Below, piece by piece: positions 24,605 to 35,500 of a stretch of DNA of 64,000 nucleotides. The notes beneath the pieces are model-generated. The model had not been told where the DNA came from. It worked only from the letters and a program-made list of their open reading frames with translations, and searched no databases. The stretch spans positions 11,302,643 to 11,366,642 of the forward strand of contig CM057140.1 in NCBI GenBank assembly GCA_029964075.1, read 5' to 3'. Made by a program: the position numbers and the translations under genes. The DNA is from Patiria pectinifera. Lineage: Eukaryota > Echinodermata > Asteroidea > Valvatida > Asterinidae. Positions within the stretch are counted from its first letter, which is position 1, and every line of letters starts with the position of its first letter.

Positions 24605-24984
24605 TTGCTTGCACTAGCTCTCCTCCCCTTCTGAGTCGAATTTCTCAGCGAACATGCCGCGCGCGTGTGGATCGATGGGGATGTCCCTTGACAAGAAATC
24701 CCCCAACACGTCCTGAGTTTATTTATCTTACTCGCTGATGTGGCTTTTACAAAACACCAATTTTGATTGGCTTAAATGTCGGAAGTACTCACATTTAATC
24801 CATTCACAACCTCTGTTACAAAAGAGAGCTAGACGACTGGTGACCTCAAGGGTCCAAAGGTCACGCACAGCATTCGAGCGAGAGAGTCGAGAGACCGGTT
24901 GCTTAAGATTTTTCTGATTTGAAGGAATTTTGTCAGGACAATTTGTCCGATTTTGATCAGAGATTGTTAGAAGGCAAGACGACA
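24605..24984. promoter_or_regulatory. Shared head-to-head promoter region, ZUP1 and FAM162
   Basis: On the minus strand a good donor (GCAA|GTAAGT) at 24605/24604 suggests a non-coding ZUP1 first exon just right of this point; the coding exon at 23940 begins right after an acceptor, which requires one. FAM162's ATG is at 24985 on the plus strand. The two transcription starts are therefore at most about 380 bp apart, in a segment with more CpG (GCGCGCGTGTGGATCG, GTCACGCACAGCATTCGAGCG) than its surroundings. No TATA box is evident. Confidence 0.5.
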
Positions 24985-26812
24985 ATGTTAAGAATATCTA
25001 GGCAGGCTGTAGCCCCAGTGTTAAGGGTTTTTTCGAGGTCTTTTACGTCGGCAAAGGTGCCTTGCCAGATGCGGAACAACCGTGTGTTGTTGAACTTGAA
25101 TGCTAACTCCGCTGTATCGACGCACGTAGGCAACGGGCCGCCAGTGAATTGTTGTGGGGCACTTCGGGCGTACAGCACCGGCAAGGAAGTTGAGAAGACA
25201 CCGGAGCCACAGACATCGGGAACAGCGAGTGGTGAATTTGTCAAACCACTTGCTTCTTATACTAAAATGAGAAAGTTGTTCAGACTTAAATTAAAAACGA
25301 ATTTCATAATCATAGCTTTTTCTTAGATTCAATCAAATCCAAACAAATGAAATGCAAATTTTGAACTTGATGGGGTGGTTGGATATTGATAGTTGATACA
25401 AGGCCTAGTATAAAATGGGTAAACAAAAAAATTGTGGGGTGTTTTTAAATAACGATTTTTGGCAATCTATATTTACAGCATTCATGAAATTGGCTCTGAA
25501 CATTGCCCCAGTGTCTGTTTTGGTGATATTCATGAATGCCCAACCAATGTTTTAATATTCAGTTGTAAAATTCGAAAGCAAAAAAAATTTGAATTTTGAT
25601 TTCACTATGTCACTTGTGTTTGCTATTATTATTAAGAAACTTCTGAGAGTGCAACCACACGACACAGAGAACCAAGCAACACGGAGCGAAGAATATTTGT
25701 GTGGACGGGAAAATACAAGACAGTGGATGACGTGCCCAAATTGGTCTCGTAAGAACAAATTTTTGTTTTCCTTATTTTTTTTCTTTCTGAGCAACTGATG
25801 GGCAACCCAAACATTTAAGCATCTTTTGAATATTATTCGTCTTGCATTAAAACGGTTAATGTCAACACTTTCAACGTCAAACCACTCACATTTCAATAGA
25901 TATACATGCAGTGCAGAAGAGAACAGTTTGCTGAAAGTTGGCATCACTTGACGGCAATATTCAAATTTGTAAACAAATGTGACAAGGTCTATAGGGCCTA
26001 CACGTAAACTTCAACTTTACATTATAAAATGCATCGTTTAAAGGGAATGTACAACATTTGCTTTTGCTGCAATTTTCAGAAATAAATGGATTTGGAGGAT
26101 TAGTATGTTATAGCAAATATTGTTAAACTGACTTGTTTCACGTTCTGGGCTTGTTTATGCTGGAAAAAACAAGAAAACCAATCATTTTCTTGTAGTCTGG
26201 TTCCCCGACCCCACTTAAGATGAAACGAAGAAACGTAAAGACTTTGTTGAATTGTAAGGTCAAAGAATCACTCTAGCAGGTTTGTACCCCTTCACAGGTG
26301 TGTAATCTATTGCAAAGAAAATGCGGAATAAAAATATGAAAAGATAGGAGCAGTTTTTGAAAAAAGCCAGTTTTTTCCAACGCTGGTCGGCCGACAAGCG
26401 CTGGAATAATACAGTTATCCTTGAAAATGTCAGCACACCAGGAGCCACAATTTTACAGGATGCTTTAAACTGTCAATCCCTATAACCGTTCAGTAAGGTA
26501 TTTCGTGATAATTTGATCATTTCGTTTTTTGATGTTTGCAAATGTTGTATCTTCCCTTTAACTGGCCTTATATTTCCCCCTCATATTTTCTGTGTTTTTT
26601 TTTACAGTGAGGCTGCTCTGATGAGTGCCAAGACCAAATTCCGCATCTACATCAACCTGTTAATGGGCGCGGCTACTCTCCTGGCCGCCGTCGCCATGAT
26701 CATCATCGGCCGGTCTCGTGCCAAGAAGGGCGAGAGCGTCTCCGGCCTCAACATCCGGAGACACCCAGAGATGTACAGCAAAATGATCGCCCAGGAAGAC
26801 GCCAAGAAATGA
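24985..26812 (+). CDS. FAM162 family mitochondrial membrane protein
   Basis: Homologue of vertebrate FAM162A/B (UPF0389), small mitochondrial proteins; FAM162A is linked to hypoxia-induced cell death. Three exons, 24985-25231, 25637-25748 and 26608-26812, with donor GTGAAT, acceptor TTATTAAG, donor GTAAGA and acceptor TTTACAG. Phases agree and give 187 residues. The start MLRISRQAVAPVLRVFSRSF is Arg/Ser-rich without acidic residues, a typical mitochondrial presequence; an in-frame ATG 66 bp upstream (24919) would bury it. Exon 2 encodes ERRIFVWTGKYKTVDDVPK, matching the family core (KKI.IWSGRFK..DEIP). Exon 3 encodes SAKTKFRIY followed by one membrane helix (about residues 133-153) and RAKKGESVSGLN, matching the vertebrate TLTSLN region. 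AATAAA at 26874 follows the stop. Confidence 0.93.
26038..26561. mobile_element. TTAA-flanked MITE, family copy 2 (FAM162 intron 2)
   Basis: A 524 bp element bounded by TTAA on both sides, with termini AAGGGAATGTACAACATTTG and GCAAATGTTGTATCTTCCCT. It contains the internal inverted pair TTCCAACGCTGG / CCAGCG and a second pair GTCTGGTTCCC / GTAAGGTCA-type. It is closest to copy 1 at 3961. Confidence 0.85.
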
Positions 26813-26873
26813 GCCGAACATTTTAGTAGATGGCGTTTGTTTTTTTTAGACTTCCATAGCACCAAGTAGCGAG

Positions 26874-26879
26874 AATAAA
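26874..26879 (+). terminator. Poly(A) signal of FAM162 gene
   Basis: AATAAA about 62 nt after the FAM162 stop codon, on the same strand and in the expected position for a short 3'UTR. Confidence 0.7.
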
Positions 26880-26911
26880 AAGTATGGCTGAACTAGTCCA
26901 AAAATTTTGGG

Positions 26912-27400
26912 ACTCTCGTTACTGTGTATGAGAGTCCCAGGACTTAAAGGCATTAAAAACATGCAGTACAAGGAAATAGACTGGCACCTGAAACAACCAG
27001 TCCAAATGGTACTGCATCAATCAACTGTGCCAAAAGAAACATCTGGCATGTCTGGTACTAGTCTCTATTTCTACACCTTACTCAATAGTCAGCTACCAGA
27101 CTAAATGAAGAGGTCAGTCTTTTCAAACAGTTGGACCATGGTTTGACATGTACCAGTCTAGTCTTTAGCCTCAAATTGATATCACTTGACTTCCCTCTCA
27201 GGTGCAGAATATTGAAGAAGAGTCTCCTTTAAAAATTGAATTGAGACTTCAAACTTACTTGGTGGAATACTGAGGACCTTGTCCTTGCCTCATGAAAATT
27301 TTGGAGAATTTTGTCGGTCGAAGAGTAAAGTTGGCCTGATTTCGTTTCACATGTTTTTCAGCACTCCAGGCCCCAGTCTGTGGCTTAACTATTCTGCATG
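26912..27400. repeat. Dispersed repeat R1, copy 2
   Basis: Similar to 13499-13970 over nearly its full length (CTGCATCAATC, AAAGAAACATCTGG, TTGAATTGAGAC, CCTTGTC(C/T)TTGCCTCATGAA, AGTAAAGTTGGCCTGATTT). The left end has a short inverted repeat GGGACTCTCGTTAC...GAGAGTCCC. It begins about 35 bp beyond the FAM162 poly(A) signal. Confidence 0.6.
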
Positions 27401-27934
27401 CCATCATGCCAACTGAAATGAATGTTTTTTTAAATGGATAACTTAAAGCTACGCATTATCTGCATGAACTAGTAGAGGGATTTTTTTTCTTCCTCTTTTG
27501 AGAGCGGTGGCCGGGACACAATGCGCACAGGTACTGATTTGCACGCGTATGGCGCAAAGTACGTCAAACCAATTTTATTTTGAATGTCCATATTAAAATC
27601 TTTGTGTGAGCATCAGGCATCTTTTGCAATCAAATGTCCCTCCCATTGATCTCCTCCAACTCTCACTTTGTAACCACTGAGAGGGTCATAAGAAGTGTGA
27701 GCGCTACCAGTACTAGATAAAATTTGTTGCAGTGTTTTTTTGACAAAATGTTTTAGTCTACTATGCACTTCCAACCAGGGCTTGAGTTAACATTTGAAAA
27801 AAGTGGTGGCCAAATTTGCCCTGAATTGGAAAACGGGGCATTTTATTTGTTGAGGTGTTACATTTGTGCAAAAGTTAAGTTTGCTTTATAATATCAAAAG
27901 TAGTCATGCAGAAAAGCCTACAGGGTGTCCATAA

Positions 27935-28302
27935 GGCCAAAAAAAAAGTCTCCGGTTTCTGGTATGGAGCTTGCCCAAAAAGTGGTGCGGCGACGCGGCT
28001 TTTTTTTTTTTTTACCTGATTTTTTTGCTTCAAATGTCGGCTGATGACTGCAAATGGTGCCCGACTAAACTTAGTGCAAATATATGGGAGTCCAGAGAGG
28101 CCACATAAAGCTTATTCTCGACCATAACCCAATCTAAAAACACGTTAAAATTGTGCAGCAGCAGGATTCCAGTCAAACCAGTGAGTTTGGCGGTTTTGAG
28201 ACATCATCTTTCATTGAAAAAAAAAACTTTTTCATTTTCCCGACGCGCATGGCTACGGCGACGTGCGCGCAAAGCAGAAACCGGAGACTTTTTTTTTTGG
28301 CC
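27935..28302. mobile_element. GGCC-terminus MITE, copy 1 (PIF/Harbinger-like)
   Basis: A 368 bp element beginning GGCCAAAAAAAAAGTCTCCG and ending with its reverse complement (CGGAGACTT...TTGGCC), flanked by the 3 bp duplication TAA. A TWA target duplication is typical of PIF/Harbinger. It is in the opposite orientation to the copies at 46668 and 62603, and has no coding capacity. Confidence 0.85.
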
Positions 28303-31300
28303 TAAGATGACAAGACACCCTTCTGGCTAAAACTTTGCTTCCGACTAGAGATATGTACTTGGCAACATGTAATGTTAGCCACTTATTTGATGTAATGAAC
28401 TTTTCGAGTGTCAACTTTATATCAGACCCAAGTCTGCATGATGATTTCCTACTCAACCTTATTGTCCTATTAGTATATCTGGCAGCCTGAATGGTTACCA
28501 GTTTAGTGTACTGCCAAAATGTGCCAAGGATGGCAGGGTACCGTGATGATGGATGCCAACATTTTGATTGATTTTTTTTAGCACAATCTGTCCAGAGGTA
28601 CTCGAAAAGGGATTGGAAGGGGGGGGGGGAGTTGTGAAGGAAAGTTAATGACACGCTAACTCTAATTTATAGCTAGCTTACACCTTTGTGGGACTAGCAT
28701 CCCAAAATACCCTCCGCGGCTTGTAAATATTGCAATAACGCACATAATCGCCTGTCCCACTGAGCCGCTTGGTTCATGACAGATTAAACTCTCCGTCCCA
28801 GTAATGGGCATTATGATACAAAGTAACTATCACAGAATACTGCAGGAAAAACGGGTCATAATCTCGAATCAACTGCCCTTAAATTAAGTTCAGTAACAAA
28901 CTAAAATTATAGTTGAAAAACCCTCATTTTTGAACTGGGTGTTTGCAGAAATGTTTGGTGGCAACTATGTTGGAGGTCTCAAAACTGTTGTAGCACTTGC
29001 TGTGGGTATACTGTAATTTGGTTTTACAATGTATATAATATACATTTCAGAAAGCAATAGAAATATATGTAGACCTTTTGAGTTACTTCAAGCGTATGAA
29101 TAATAATAATAAATTGCCAAAAAAAAATGAATTAAACTATATTTTTGATCTACCCTCCTATTTAAAGTCTCAGACAGTCGAAATTTCCGTCCACTTCCCT
29201 TGTTATACTTTTAACACAGGCTAGTCACCAACAGTCAGATCATATGTCAAGCAAGCACTGTGACTAGTCAAACTCAGTCAACAGGGCATGAACAGACAAA
29301 GCAGGCAAGTTGTGGGCACAGCTGGCTTGTCAATTACCCCCAGTCCAAGCAAATCTGTATCAAGGTACATAAACAGTCACAGTCAGTCAATCCTGCTTTA
29401 TGAAGGCTGGGAATTCTTAACTGTTGAAAACAGTCACTTGATTGACTGAAAAGACAACTTGGCACAGAATATATGTTCGCATAGGAGGACTTGATGCAAC
29501 CCACCTTTTCATATAGTTGAATTCTGCCACGATCATTGTACTAGCACAGTGCACCCATCAATGGAGAAAACCATTGCAATGTGCACACTATTGTTCAAAA
29601 CAGCTGCCCCCTGTGATGGATTATCTGAACAATAGCTAGCATAATGCTTCCACCATTGAAGGGGGCCTCTGTGGTAGAATTGGTAGCCTGCCCAGATTAG
29701 TCTAATCTGGGATTTTGCCCTTTACAAGAATGACGAGGATGAAAAACTCTTTCAGATAAATCAGCATTTACATAATCTTTGAAAGCCATCAAGGAATATG
29801 ATTTTGGGGGTTCTTTTGCGGGAGGGCGGTGTTTTGTTTTTGGGTCTTTTTAGGGAGAATTTTATGCGACAACTATAGCATCGGGACAAACTATAGTTGG
29901 GACTTAACTTAAAAATAAAACTTGCACCTTTGCTTTTCCATAGGTGATGGTTCCCACACTCTCCGAGTGATAATCCCCACTTTGAGGGCGGAGATACCAC
30001 AAAAAGGGGGGAGTAATTATAGGCATAGGCAATTAAAGAATAAAACTCCAAACAATTAAGATTTTCTGTAACGGTATGGATTTTATTGATCTTTACTATT
30101 TTTTTTAAAGATTCAAGTACCCTATCGTGATCCCTCTTCAAATTATTTGAAAAGGTTTATTATAAATAACCGCAATTTACAAAAAAATGTTGTGACTAAT
30201 AAAACATCTCTCCTGAATTTTTTTTTTTATGTTTTATCAATAAAATTTGAAAAAAATATTGAATTCTGTGAAGAAGGAAAAAACAGTGTTGCGTGTCGCT
30301 TCAATTGGACCAGACTGATACTATATTTGTATAATTTACTGATGCACCAGTTGTAATCAAAAATTAAACAAAAATTGGCTGGCCACATATTTTGTGTGAT
30401 TATTCTTTACTCTTAATTCCTTTTTTTTTTAACTGACATCACTGCAATATAAATCTGTTGTACACGTATGCAGTCAGTTCCAGTTATTTTAAACATTACT
30501 TAGTAACAACGAAACAAATATCTGCATCATAACATGGTCAGGGGAATATTGTCCATTTTTTTTTCATTTACCGTCCCTGCGTATTAGTAAGCAAGTGGCC
30601 GGGACGTGGTATAGATTTATCACATTAATAAGTTTGTTCACTCCAGATTTACCACCTTCTTAACAACGATTAATGAAATATCCCATCCCACTGCAAAGTC
30701 TGTCTAAATGCAGACTGTTAAGAAAGGAAAATCTGGTATATTTGTCCCCGATCCCCAAAACAGTAACTTTCATGGATCCCTTCAGTTCTTCTCTGCTTGG
30801 CCTGTAACTCTGACACCTGAAAACTACCAAAGATGGAAAGCTGTACAGAGGTCAAAAGTTACAAGAAGTATTCCAAAGCATGAACTAGAGACACACTGCT
30901 CAGACAAAAATGAACCAGCTGTCGATTTTGAGCTCTTAGGAGAATTTACAAAACTTAACTGAGCAAATCCACTGTAAAATAGTGCAAACGTGTCTGAGGT
31001 CCGGCTGTAATTTCACGCTCTGTAGTTCTTTACAGATCATTCTGAACAAAAAATATAGTCGAACCCTGATAAGAAGAGCACTGTTAATACAAGTTCCTGC
31101 TTATAACAAGCACAATTTTAGGTCCCATAGCAAGTCTTTGTTTTTCTTTGTTTTTCCATTACTATTAATACAAGATACCTGATATAATTTGTAAAGTCCC
31201 AAGGACCTTGTTAATGTTATAAAGGTGTTTGACTGTACACCGTACCTAATTGTTACCGACACCACAAACTCCCATTGTAATGCAGAGGGTATCAGATTGG

Positions 31301-31710
31301 GGTCTCGTTGACAAAATTAATGATCCCCTTGACACGGGTCTCGACCAGGAATATTAATAACACTTTGGTATAAACGAACCAAACTGCCTCTGACCTCGAC
31401 GAGCTCTTCTAATTCTTGAGCTCAAATGCATTACCTTCCAAGGCATATAGGATCATTTGCTTTTCATGCATTTTGCCCGTTTCCAATAATAACACCACTC
31501 AAAATCCAAGGGAGAATGTTCAAAACCTTAACCTGTTGAACGTTCAGCTCAGTGGATATTACACTTTTCGAGGAAACAGTGAAAAACCATGCACAACCTT
31601 TTGATCACGAAACACGATTTCGTCAATACAACTTCTTATTCCAAAAATCAGTCCGCTGACTGATCGCTGGAAATCACCTACATTTCTTGATTTCTTCTAA
31701 ATGCCAGCAG
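28303..31710. other. Intergenic stretch, no gene recognised
   Basis: Holds repeat R2 copy 2 (29195-29490). A sequence at about 31053-31245 with ends AGTCGAACCCTGATAA and TTATAAAGGTGTTTGACTGTA may be a degraded pogo/Tigger-like element. An unexplained 84-codon open frame lies at 30708-30962 (+), and no family is recognised for it. The rest is AT-rich without structure I can name. Confidence 0.45.
29195..29490. repeat. Dispersed repeat R2, copy 2
   Basis: Copy of the element in the ZUP1 intron at 19671-19970, sharing AACAGTCAGATCATAT, AAGCACTGTGACTAGTCAAA and GACAACTTGGCACA, in the same orientation. Confidence 0.7.
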
Positions 31711-31939
31711 GGGCCAATTTCATAGAGCTGCTTAAGCACAAAATTTGCTTAAGCACAAAAAAAACCTTGCTTAATACAAAGGTTACCAGCCCAAACTCCA
31801 TGCGATGTACATTGCTTGTGACTGGTATTTAGCTGTTGTTTACTTGGCATAACAATCGCACGAAGTTTCCTGATTTTATTAAGCAATTTTTTTGTGCCTA
31901 AGCAAATTTTGTGCTTCAGCAGCTCTATGAAATTGGCCC
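31711..31939. mobile_element. Foldback MITE, GGGCCAATTTCAC family copy 2
   Basis: A 229 bp element with ends GGGCCAATTTCATAGAGCTG and CAGCTCTATGAAATTGGCCC, flanked by CAG on both sides. The inner arms (GCTTAAGCACAAA / TTTTGTGC..AAGC) extend the hairpin. Sister copy at 11611-11847. Confidence 0.8.
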
Positions 31940-32315
31940 CAGGCCACACGGAATAATTTCATGGGGTGTTTAGTACCAGTACGATATTTAATCAAGGTAC
32001 GCTTTTGGATAATAATTTGGTAGCTTACTTTTGAGATAAAAGCAAATGATACCACATGCCTTTAAGATAGTGGACTGTATAGGTGGGCGCTGACATCCGG
32101 GATTTTTTTTACATTGCCTTATCTTCCTCCCAGACCTATGTTCTTGAAAGTCAATGGTTCTTAAATCTGGAGTGCTGAAAGGTAACACATAGCAACCGAT
32201 GAAAACTGGTGAGCAAATGAAATGATGTTTTCATCGGATGACGTCAGCCTGCCCCCACCTATTGAGGCAAGAGAGAGTTTGGTGAGGTAAAAGTTTTCCA
32301 CAACTGACCAGTGGG

Positions 32316-32510
32316 AGGAGTAAGGTTGGCGTAGTGGTACTGTCCTCGCCTTCCACCGCTGTGACCCGGGTTCAATTCCTGCCCTGGCCAATATGATTGG
32401 CTTTCAGTCCCTACCTGATTTCGTGGAATTTCCCCAGAATATTCTTCAGGGGTTTTCCTCCCACCTCTAAAACTGTATTTTTTTCTTCTCATTGTCTCCT
32501 CTTTACAGGT
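32316..32510 (+). repeat. tRNA-derived SINE
   Basis: A box GTTGGCGTAGTGGTA at about 32325-32339 and B box GGTTCAATTCC at 32369-32379, spaced as in a tRNA, followed by a shared SINE body (GGGGTTTTCCTCCC). A relative lies on the minus strand at about 41135-41310. The minus-strand open frame across it is a by-product. Confidence 0.75.
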
Positions 32511-32519
32511 TTCTTCAAG

Positions 32520-35500
32520 CTTGCGAGCTACAGTGCCTAGGGCGCTTTTGAGGAATCCTTGGTTTCATTACCAGAAATAATTAATATCCATTCAAACGAT
32601 TATTCAATATTAAATGCAGCAACAGAAGAAATGTTTCCCTTTTGTTTCCAAGTGGAGAAAGATGAGATAAAAAAAGTAAGTGTAGTTCAGAACGTATTCC
32701 TATTGCTACATGTATATGACCCAACAACCAAAAAACTCCCCACTTTTGGAAACAGGTGGAATTTCAATTAACTTTACACCCCATAATTACCATGGTAACT
32801 GCAACTATACAATGTTAAATTCCTTTAAAACAAGTTAACAGTTATCATGCTATATACACAATGTTATTTGTGTTTAAGCTTTCTGTGTCTCTTCCTTTGA
32901 ATTCTGGGTTACTGTTTCATGTTTAGTTATATTGGTGTTTAACAGAAAAATGACAGTTGCACGTGTGACTGTTTGGTTTTTTGTTTTGGTTTTGAATGTT
33001 ATTTTGTTGAACAAACGGTAAATGTTCGTACATGTGTGTGTTTGTGATGTTAAGGTTGGTACCCTACTTCTCCTCCATGCATAAGTATGGGAAAAGGCTA
33101 GCGAAGCAGTGACCAGCCTAAAAATGTTTGTTGTGTTATAAATGATATGTATCTATGCAATGTTTTATAGTTGTCCAAAATATGCAAGATTTGTAGATCA
33201 TTTAACACAATTAACTAATTAACTGAAATACTTTTTGTTTCTGATGACAATGTGTTTATTTTGTTTGTACGTATTAATGCGTGTGTGTGGTGCGTGCATG
33301 GTAAGTACATGTTACATGTATTTATGTGTTTTGTAAAAACAAAATTAATAGAAAAAAATAAAAGTGTGTGCCAATTTTCACATAATCCTAAATCTTTTCA
33401 ATATTGAAAAAAAAGTCCAGTAATAAATATTGCATTTTTTTTACAAAAAAACCAAAACATTTAGTCTGGGCCAAAATAGCTCATTGAAATAACTACTATA
33501 TGCTCTGAAGAAAATAAATTATACAATTAGGATCCCGAAAACTTAAGTGACAAAAATAAGTCGAGGAAACTATTTTTAGGCATTTTAAAAAATATGTGTA
33601 ACATAACAGACGGATTGGGATTGTTTTTCATGTGGCATAAACAAAAATTATTACAGTTCGGCAGCTTGGTCTGAGGACGAAAACAAAATTCCTATGGCAG
33701 CATAAAGAAACTAGAAAACACTCAGAGAGCACAAACCTCCTTCAAGGCTAAATAAATGGTGAGGAATCCTTAAAAAAAATCCTGGATCCAGGCCCAGATC
33801 CGGATCACTTCAGAAATGTTATCGATTTGTACTTTGTACCAAGGACACCCTAAGAATTTTTTTATTCAAATCTATCCATAACTTTTTGAGCTATCTTGTT
33901 GACAGACAAACCAACCAACCAACCAACTTACCAAGAAAATCCGATGAAAAAATAACCTCCTTGGCGGAGGTAACAAATAATTGGAAAAGGACAACAGTTA
34001 TAACATTCCACTGGAAAAAAAAATCGTTTTGGGAAAAAAAAATTATGTCATTCACTTAATGGAAGCACAGGAGCAGTTAAAATACTACAAACAATTTGTA
34101 TTTCAATGGCATTAATAACAAATCATGAAGCGCAGCGCCAATCTAGACTTTAACAATAAACTGTATCTTCTAAATTTTGAAATAAAAACTGTTGGATTTC
34201 GAAAATTTCTGTTGAAATCGCAAGGTATAATTTTTACTTGGAGTACAACTGACTTCATACCTGACAAATATTCTTCTAAAAAAAAACCCTGGTACAATGT
34301 ACTTTTGTTTGAATCTCCCAAAACTGAGATGGAAAAACAAATGAGTAGAAAGACATTTTCTTGAGAAGAAAAATAGTTACTGTTTTCACCTTGAAATAAA
34401 AGGACAAATATGGAATGAATATTTAGACATGCGTATAAACGTGACCTACATATGATAGCCCTAAGACTAAGTGCAAAAGCAGAGTTCTGCTTAATTGTCA
34501 ATTTTGCATTTTTTTTCTTCAGGTAGATAAGGCAGTATTACAATTCATAATCAAAACAGATGCATACAAGTAGTCGAGACGTGACAAACATTCCCTAAAA
34601 TCTGGTGGAAGTTTTTTAACATGCTGTCACGTCAAGTGAATAATTTTCAATTTTTTTTCTCCATATTTTCAGACAATTGAAACGTAAAGGTATTGGTAAT
34701 GAAAAAATCATAACTTAATATTCACGGTAGTGAAAAATGACCATTCATCAAATATAACTTTTTCCGTAAAATTTCTCTGTAAAACCAAGTCCAAATAAAG
34801 ATAACTAGATTGCACTTTACAAATGGAAAGAAAATTCAATTTAGCAAAAAAAAAAAAAGGATTCAGCAATTGTTTGTAGACTTTGTCTTAATTTGTTTCA
34901 CAAAAAAATTAGTCTTTAACATTTTGCATAGATGTTTGCAAAATATCATCTCTACTAACCCAAATATATTCTTATTTTTTTTTCAATTATAATTATTAAA
35001 TAATTTGAAATTGTAATTTTGCTTTTAGAATTTCATACATTTTTGGCAGAAATTTTGCAAAACAAACATTCTCCACGAACAATTTACAGTATTTTGCAAA
35101 CATCTACAAAATTTCACTGAAAAAAAAAAATCACAAATGACATATTGTTTTTCTTCTGTTCTATGCAGAAACCTCACCAAAAGTTTTCTCTAAGCTCGGT
35201 GGAGTAAGTCACATCTTGGATGTATTTAAACTCGGGATGAGTACGCAAAAGACACATAAGTTGTGCACAATGAGTTCGACTGAAATCGAACCCAGAGCAA
35301 TATATCTTCACATGCCGACTTCTCAAGAATCCAACTTACTGACTTTGCAAAACACTGACTGAATGTCGAATTTCTAATTTATACCTGAATTTAAATGATA
35401 ACTGATTTTAATATTGGAATTTGCCGAAGGGCTATACCCGGTATTCAAAATAAACATTTCCATACAATATTAATAACTTTTTTCCATTGTTTTTTGTTGT

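Noticed and set aside
24919..24984. Upstream in-frame ATG for FAM162
   Set aside because: It would add an acidic segment before a clear mitochondrial presequence; the ATG at 24985 fits better.
30708..30962. 84-codon frame that looks mildly protein-like
   Set aside because: No recognisable motif, no splice context and no second piece nearby; kept only as a note in the intergenic entry.
31053..31245. Possible pogo/Tigger-like MITE
   Set aside because: Ends resemble AGTCGAACC-type termini but pair poorly; not listed as a separate feature.
32259..32492. 77-codon minus-strand frame
   Set aside because: Reads through a SINE in antisense.
34112..34501. 129-codon minus-strand frame with an overlapping 79-codon plus-strand frame
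   Set aside because: Both strands are open only because the DNA is AT-rich and short of stops by chance; neither resembles a known family.
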